DNA from: Paenibacillus sp. JQZ6Y-1
GTDB lineage: Bacteria; Bacillota; Bacilli; Paenibacillales; Paenibacillaceae
Assembly (NCBI RefSeq): GCF_040719145.1
Contig: NZ_JBFDUZ010000001.1
Span: 2,294,001 to 2,358,000 of the forward strand
Reading direction: 5' to 3'
Length of the DNA stretch: 64,000 bases
The position numbers and the translations under genes are program-made. Shown here piece after piece: positions 60,086-64,000 of the stretch. Below the pieces are notes generated by a model, which was not told the DNA's origin, did no database searches, and saw only the letters and a program-made list of their open reading frames with translations. The stretch's first letter is position 1, and every line of letters starts with the position of its first letter.

Positions 60086-60142
60086 CCAAAAAAGCCCGGA
60101 ATGATTGTTCATTAGCATTCTGAACAACCATGCCGGGCTTTA
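60086..60142. terminator. Bidirectional rho-independent terminator
   Basis: AAAAAGCCCGG and CCGGGCTTT form the base of a long stem extended by ATGATTGTTC and GAACAACCAT. It closes the permease gene and the convergent AraC gene. Confidence 0.85.
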
Positions 60143-60323
60143 TCGCTAAGCCAGCGCGATTTCACTACAAAGGTTATCTTCCACTTTTCCAATACAATAC
60201 ATCGGCTGACCCCAAACTTCGTCTGTTGATCAATCATACCATCAAAGTAACCGTTGTTTGCAGATGTTGATCATATGATTTTAGTATACGATTTGTACAT
60301 CCATCCACAGCGGATTACATGTT

Positions 60324-61151
60324 TTACAGCAACTCTAGCTCAGTGATTAATTTGCGCTGGCTCCATTCCAATCGCAGCTGATGCGGTGATAGATGACTGA
60401 ATTTTTTGAAATTATTCACAAAATGCGAATGATCATAATATCCCTGCTCATGCACAATATCCAGCAGATCCACATCGTTACTCATGATCATATGCAGTGC
60501 ATGCTGAAACCGAACCGTCTGGGCAAACAGCTTCGGTGAAAAGCCCACACAATCCTCAAACTTTTTACGCAAATAGCGAGTCGAATAACCGGTATACATG
60601 GACAGATCGTTGACGGTCACATTGCCACGACATGCGGTCATCTCATTCAGACAAAACTGCACCAGTTCTGGCAATGGCTTCGACATCATCAGCGGCAGAA
60701 ACAGCGTGGCAAACCACTGTACTCGCTCCTGAAAATGCTGTGCTTCAAATATTCGCTGCATGTACTCATCCGGCAACGCAAATACATCCTGCAAAGCAAC
60801 TCGCTGCTCCACCCATGCCTTCAGCGGAATGACACCAATCCCATGCCCCGGCAAAAAACGTACGCCAAAATAGCGTGTTCCCGGCTGAAATCGCATCACT
60901 CTTGCCGCCAACACACTTCCGCAAATCTCTGCCTTTGGCTGAGCAGCATCGCATAGAAATAACACATCCACACACCCATCCGGTACGACATGAATGACTT
61001 CTGTCTGCTCACCGTTCGTAAATTCATAATACAGTACCGGCTGATCAGGCTTTCGCGTCACATTATCTTCCATATAAAATTTAGTTTCTAACTGGAAACC
61101 AAATTGAATTGGCATGATATGAGATGGATGAACGACCGATGTACCAACCAT
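60324..61151 (-). CDS. AraC-family transcriptional regulator
   Basis: A 275-residue regulator. The N-terminal domain carries VVPDGCVDVLFLCD and MRFQPGTRYFGVRFLPGHG, also seen in the partial regulator at window start. The C-terminal HTH pair is VTVNDLSMYTGYSTRYLRKKFEDCVGFSPKLF and LLDIVHEQGYYDHSHFVNNFKKFSHLSPHQLR. ATG 61151 has AAAGGAGG 8 bases upstream. A copy of the ATTGTAAAAANNGGA motif lies at 61261-61278 in front of it, and two more precede the oxidase and the permease, so it is a likely autoregulated activator of amine use. Confidence 0.92.
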   Translation of the reverse strand: MVGTSVVHPSHIMPIQFGFQLETKFYMEDNVTRKPDQPVLYYEFTNGEQTEVIHVVPDGCVDVLFLCDAAQPKAEICGSVLAARVMRFQPGTRYFGVRFLPGHGIGVIPLKAWVEQRVALQDVFALPDEYMQRIFEAQHFQERVQWFATLFLPLMMSKPLPELVQFCLNEMTACRGNVTVNDLSMYTGYSTRYLRKKFEDCVGFSPKLFAQTVRFQHALHMIMSNDVDLLDIVHEQGYYDHSHFVNNFKKFSHLSPHQLRLEWSQRKLITELELL

Positions 61152-61260
61152 TGACACAACCTCCTTTATACGCAGCCTAAATCTAAGAAAAACAATATCT
61201 CTTGTTATTATATTTATCACATATATTACGTATATTATAATTAAAATTTGAAGAGGTTCA

Positions 61261-61278
61261 AGTTCCGATTTTTACAAT
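61261..61278 (-). promoter_or_regulatory. Candidate AraC-type binding site, copy 3
   Basis: The minus-strand sequence ATTGTAAAAATCGGAACT lies 110 bases upstream of the AraC gene start, in the same orientation as the gene. Confidence 0.6.
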
Positions 61279-61428
61279 GAAGTTTCCAAAGATTGATATG
61301 CAGCTCTCCTCCATCCTCCATCCCAATACAAAAAAACTCTGAAACAAACAATCATACCGCTGTATGATCAGCGATACTCTTGTCTGTCCCAGAGCAATAG
61401 AAGTACAATCTTCAACCAACATAGTCAT

Positions 61429-62451
61429 TCAAGATGACCATACTTTGCGAAACTCGCGAATGACATCACCATTGCGTGAGCGATCCAATACAGCGAATGT
61501 AATATGCTCAAATAGAACTGCATATTGCTCATCCACCAAAATGTCACGGAACCAGCGCGCCACGTCGGATGGATCATTCCGAAATACGCCACAACCGAAT
61601 GCACCCAATACTAGATGACGCTCACCCTGCTCTGCAGCAACTGCCAAAATATAACGGATGCGCTCCTTCATTACGGTTTCAATCCGAGCCACATTGTTTT
61701 TTTCGCGTTCCTGTACAATTCCTGCATTCACCGCCGGCGACGTGATCATGGATACAGTATACGGATGGTTGTGCAGCTGACCATCATCCTCGCGGAATAC
61801 CACCACATCTGGCGAATAGATCATATAATGCGAATAGAGACAGCTTTTTTCACGGCGATTATGGGTGTACATCTCTTCCATTTGTACAATCGAAGGATAG
61901 AGAGATGAAGAACGTGCCAGACTTTCTTCCTGTGCCTGACTTCCGCCAAGGAATCCGCCACCCGGATTGCGTGCTGAAGCAAAGTTCAACGCCAGTACAT
62001 GCTGCTTATGCTCGTCATTGACTAACCTTGCAGCCGCCTGCAAAGTCGATTCATTCGTGCATTCCATCGTTGCAAATCCGTTGCCTGACGTAAGTGCTGC
62101 TTGGGTTTCGGCAATTTGCTGTTGCGCCATTTGCTCTACTTCAGGAAGACGGTTGGGACGATATAAGACGGCATCCTGTACCGAATGGGCGATGTCCTCA
62201 GCAATATGATGCTGTTGCCCGTCAGGCGAAGTGTATTGCCCTTTATCTAAAATATCCAATGTTTCCTGTGCCCATTGCAAACGGATGTTGCGTGCATTGC
62301 CTCCCTTTCCGCCATTGGAGCGTTGCATGGAATGGTTGGACTGCGTTTGCTTATGGTCTGGAGTTTGTTTATTGAGACGTGCTTGTATTTTATCATGATT
62401 GGATCGTTCCCATTTGGACATGGACGAAGATGAATCATTCTTGCTACTCAT
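61429..62451 (-). CDS. TIGR02452-family poly(ADP-ribose) glycohydrolase-like protein
   Basis: A 340-residue protein. The central signature FASARNPGGGFLGGSQAQEESLARSSSLY is the GGG...QEE motif of microbial PARG-like hydrolases, where the paired Glu residues cleave ribose-ribose bonds. VVMAPAV-like strands are replaced by SMITSPAVNAG, and LVLGAFGCGVFRNDPSDVARWF closes the macro fold. The first ~60 residues are polar and low complexity, probably a linker or targeting tail. ATG 62451 is preceded by GAGGAAG. It is followed on the same strand, upstream, by NADAR and Nudix genes. Confidence 0.92.
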   Translation of the reverse strand: MSSKNDSSSSMSKWERSNHDKIQARLNKQTPDHKQTQSNHSMQRSNGGKGGNARNIRLQWAQETLDILDKGQYTSPDGQQHHIAEDIAHSVQDAVLYRPNRLPEVEQMAQQQIAETQAALTSGNGFATMECTNESTLQAAARLVNDEHKQHVLALNFASARNPGGGFLGGSQAQEESLARSSSLYPSIVQMEEMYTHNRREKSCLYSHYMIYSPDVVVFREDDGQLHNHPYTVSMITSPAVNAGIVQEREKNNVARIETVMKERIRYILAVAAEQGERHLVLGAFGCGVFRNDPSDVARWFRDILVDEQYAVLFEHITFAVLDRSRNGDVIREFRKVWSS

Positions 62452-62484
62452 GTTACTTCCTCATTTCTGTATACATTATAAATG

Positions 62485-62518
62485 TAGCATGCTGCTTTTC
62501 ATTTCAATAAACATGCTA
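62485..62518. repeat. Inverted repeat upstream of the TIGR02452 gene
   Basis: TAGCATG (62485-62491) and CATGCTA (62512-62518) lie in the gap between the PARG-like and NADAR genes. A TATAAT box on the minus strand follows it. Possible operator. Confidence 0.35.
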
Positions 62519-62599
62519 TTCTTACTGCTACTGCTATAGTGTTCCTATCATATTGCGAACTGCATATACCGATGCTGAATTGTTATTATCACTCTTTTG

Positions 62600-63103
62600 T
62601 TACTGTTCTTGTTGTTGCTGCAATAGATGATCGCGCAGCGAAGTGAGTACCTCACCAAGCCAGTTCGTGCCTTCCCAAGTATTGCGGCTGCGAATAAGTG
62701 GATTGTCTTCATCCAACCCCACACCCCAGATCGTATCGGTTGGGCTTGCTTCGACCAGCGTTGTGCCTGCTGTAGCCAGCAGCATCTCTAATAAATCAGG
62801 ATTTTGTGTAAACTTGGCTTGGTTGCCTTGGTATACAATGTCCTTTGCATGCTGTTGCCACTGTTTCTTGTCAAAGTGCTGTACTTCGCGCCCCAATTGC
62901 TTTTGCTCACGAGGATGCTTGGCTTGCAAAATGCGCTGCGCTGTTTGCTCATCGTGAAATAGCATTGCCTTGCCGTACATCATATACTGCTCAGCATTTT
63001 GAAAAGAATGACCATCTATTGTAAATGCAGCCGGATGCCATTGCGAAAATGGTGACTCTGTACGATAAAAGAATGTAAATTTCTCTTTCGATTTGGAACT
63101 CAT
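62600..63103 (-). CDS. NADAR-family (YbiA-like) ADP-ribose/N-glycosidase protein
   Basis: A 167-residue single NADAR domain. FFYRTESPFSQWHPAAFTIDGHSFQNAEQYMMYGKAMLFHD and IWGVGLDEDNPLIRSRNTWEGTNWLGEVLTSLR are the family signatures. The glycosidase residues lie in the WxG.G and GxNxLG regions. Members split N-glycosidic bonds of riboflavin intermediates or remove ADP-ribose from guanine bases. ATG 63103 has AAAGGAG 7 bases upstream; TTG 63109 lies too close to it. Neighbours with PARG-like and Nudix domains support an ADP-ribose function. Confidence 0.92.
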   Translation of the reverse strand: MSSKSKEKFTFFYRTESPFSQWHPAAFTIDGHSFQNAEQYMMYGKAMLFHDEQTAQRILQAKHPREQKQLGREVQHFDKKQWQQHAKDIVYQGNQAKFTQNPDLLEMLLATAGTTLVEASPTDTIWGVGLDEDNPLIRSRNTWEGTNWLGEVLTSLRDHLLQQQQEQ

Positions 63104-63202
63104 GTTCAAGCTCCTTTCTTCGTTGGTGTTATGATTGCGATACGATACGCTTGGATGTTATAAGAATTCCTTTTGATGTTAATAATTGGTGCATAACAAC
63201 AC

Positions 63203-64000
63203 TCAAGCATCTTCCCACTCTGGACGAAAACGGTATAGCTGCGAGGGACGATGACCCGCATCCTTTGTATATTCATTGGTAGCTATAACACGTGCCGCCA
63301 TTTTCCGCCGAAAAGCCGGTGCGAGTAGCTCACGATCCAAAATGATTTCATATACCTGCTGGAGTGCCGACAAGGTGAATAGCGGTGGCATCAGATTAAA
63401 CGCAATATCGGTATATTCAATCTTGCTACGCAGTCGTTCCAGCCCATAAGCAATCATTTTCAAATGGTCAAATGCGATACCGCCACTATCCAGCACGTCC
63501 CATTCCACAGCTGCCACTGGACCGTGATACGTCCGAGTCACACGTACTGTTCCGCTTAGTTGCAGTTGCTGATGCGATAAGGTGACTTGCATGTCTTTTT
63601 CTAAACGACAGCCATCTTCCAAATGAACCTTCTTCTCTTGCGTAATTCGGTAATCCAGCTTAAACCAGCGGGCATCACTAGCATCCTCGCCTGCACGGAT
63701 CTGCTGACTGGAAGAATCCACAAGCGCCATGTATGAAGCACTGATTACACGAGTCCGCGGATCACGATTCACATCGCCCCATGTATACAGCTGCTCCATA
63801 TAAATGCGCTCTAGCCCAGTCTCACTATGCAGCTCACGCGCCGCCGCTTCATCCAGACTTTCATCCATACCGACAAATCCGCCCGGCAGCGCCCATTGCC
63901 CGAGAAACGGATGTTCTCCGCGCTGAATTAATAGCAAATGCAGCGACTTTTCCGGCAGCTTGCGATAATTATCCTGCTCCTGATCCAGAATCGTAAAAAT
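63203..64000 (-). CDS. Nudix hydrolase with NrtR-like winged-helix domain, 5' partial
   Basis: The frame stays open to base 64000, so the N-terminus is outside the window. The visible N-terminal segment (FTILDQEQDNY) is followed by the Nudix box GFVGMDESLDEAAARELHSETGL, where the usual REUXEE is RELHSE. The C-terminal ~80 residues (DIAFNLMPPLFTLSALQQVYEIILDRELLAPAFRRKM...GHRPSQLYRF) match the NrtR winged-helix DNA-binding domain. NrtR proteins bind ADP-ribose and repress NAD metabolism genes. Here the His in place of a catalytic Glu in the Nudix box may mean it senses rather than hydrolyses. Confidence 0.9.
   Translation of the reverse strand: MFTILDQEQDNYRKLPEKSLHLLLIQRGEHPFLGQWALPGGFVGMDESLDEAAARELHSETGLERIYMEQLYTWGDVNRDPRTRVISASYMALVDSSSQQIRAGEDASDARWFKLDYRITQEKKVHLEDGCRLEKDMQVTLSHQQLQLSGTVRVTRTYHGPVAAVEWDVLDSGGIAFDHLKMIAYGLERLRSKIEYTDIAFNLMPPLFTLSALQQVYEIILDRELLAPAFRRKMAARVIATNEYTKDAGHRPSQLYRFRPEWEDA

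Overview
The window reads as a chromosome segment from a Paenibacillus-like member of the Bacillota. The basis is strong AGGAGG-type ribosome binding sites, frequent TTG and GTG starts, LplB/LplC-type sugar permeases with a YesM/YesN-type two-component pair, a T-box riboswitch, and many rho-independent terminators. Gene content is accessory metabolism: glycan use, sugar import, amine oxidation and ADP-ribose handling. No rRNA, tRNA, phage, insertion sequence or CRISPR array was seen.

Layout. 1-2.8 kb: a partial AraC regulator, a VOC protein, a YvyF-like zinc-ribbon protein and an AT-rich orphan gene. 2.9-23.8 kb, all on the minus strand: a glycan-utilisation locus. It holds a secreted multidomain glycosidase, a GH2 beta-mannosidase-like enzyme, a GH106-like alpha-L-rhamnosidase, a DUF4038/apiosidase-like enzyme, a YesN/YesM-type regulator pair, a D-amino-acid transaminase and an LplB/LplC/lipoprotein importer. 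The promoters of the secreted enzyme and of the importer share an 18-base motif at the same distance from a weak -35 box, and the secreted-enzyme promoter also carries a cre-like site. 24-27.6 kb: a divergent LysR/HPP pair, then an aminotransferase behind a T-box leader with a probable alanine specifier. 27.9-32.9 kb: an M42 peptidase, a methyltransferase/saccharopine-dehydrogenase-like pair with a Fur-like box, and a LuxR regulator.

33-40.5 kb: a kinase-regulator-PssA-DedA operon, a small protein, an esterase, and a coupled HAD/SMR/metallophosphoesterase operon. 40.6-45 kb: a second sugar ABC importer with a divergent GbsR-like regulator. 45-50.6 kb: an aldo/keto reductase, a macro-domain protein, galactokinase and a fused trehalose-6-phosphate synthase/phosphatase. 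50.9-55.2 kb: a secreted protein of unknown function, a membrane-anchored YceI protein, a second two-component pair and an excalibur protein, followed by an array of about ten 8-bp repeats.

55.8-61.2 kb: a copper amine oxidase, a small membrane protein with a Met/His-rich loop, a divergent APC permease and an AraC regulator. The motif ATTGTAAAAANNGGA occurs once in front of each of the oxidase, the permease and the regulator. 61.4-64 kb: a PARG-like TIGR02452 protein, a NADAR protein and a Nudix/NrtR-like protein cut by the window edge, which together look like an ADP-ribose/NAD-processing cassette.
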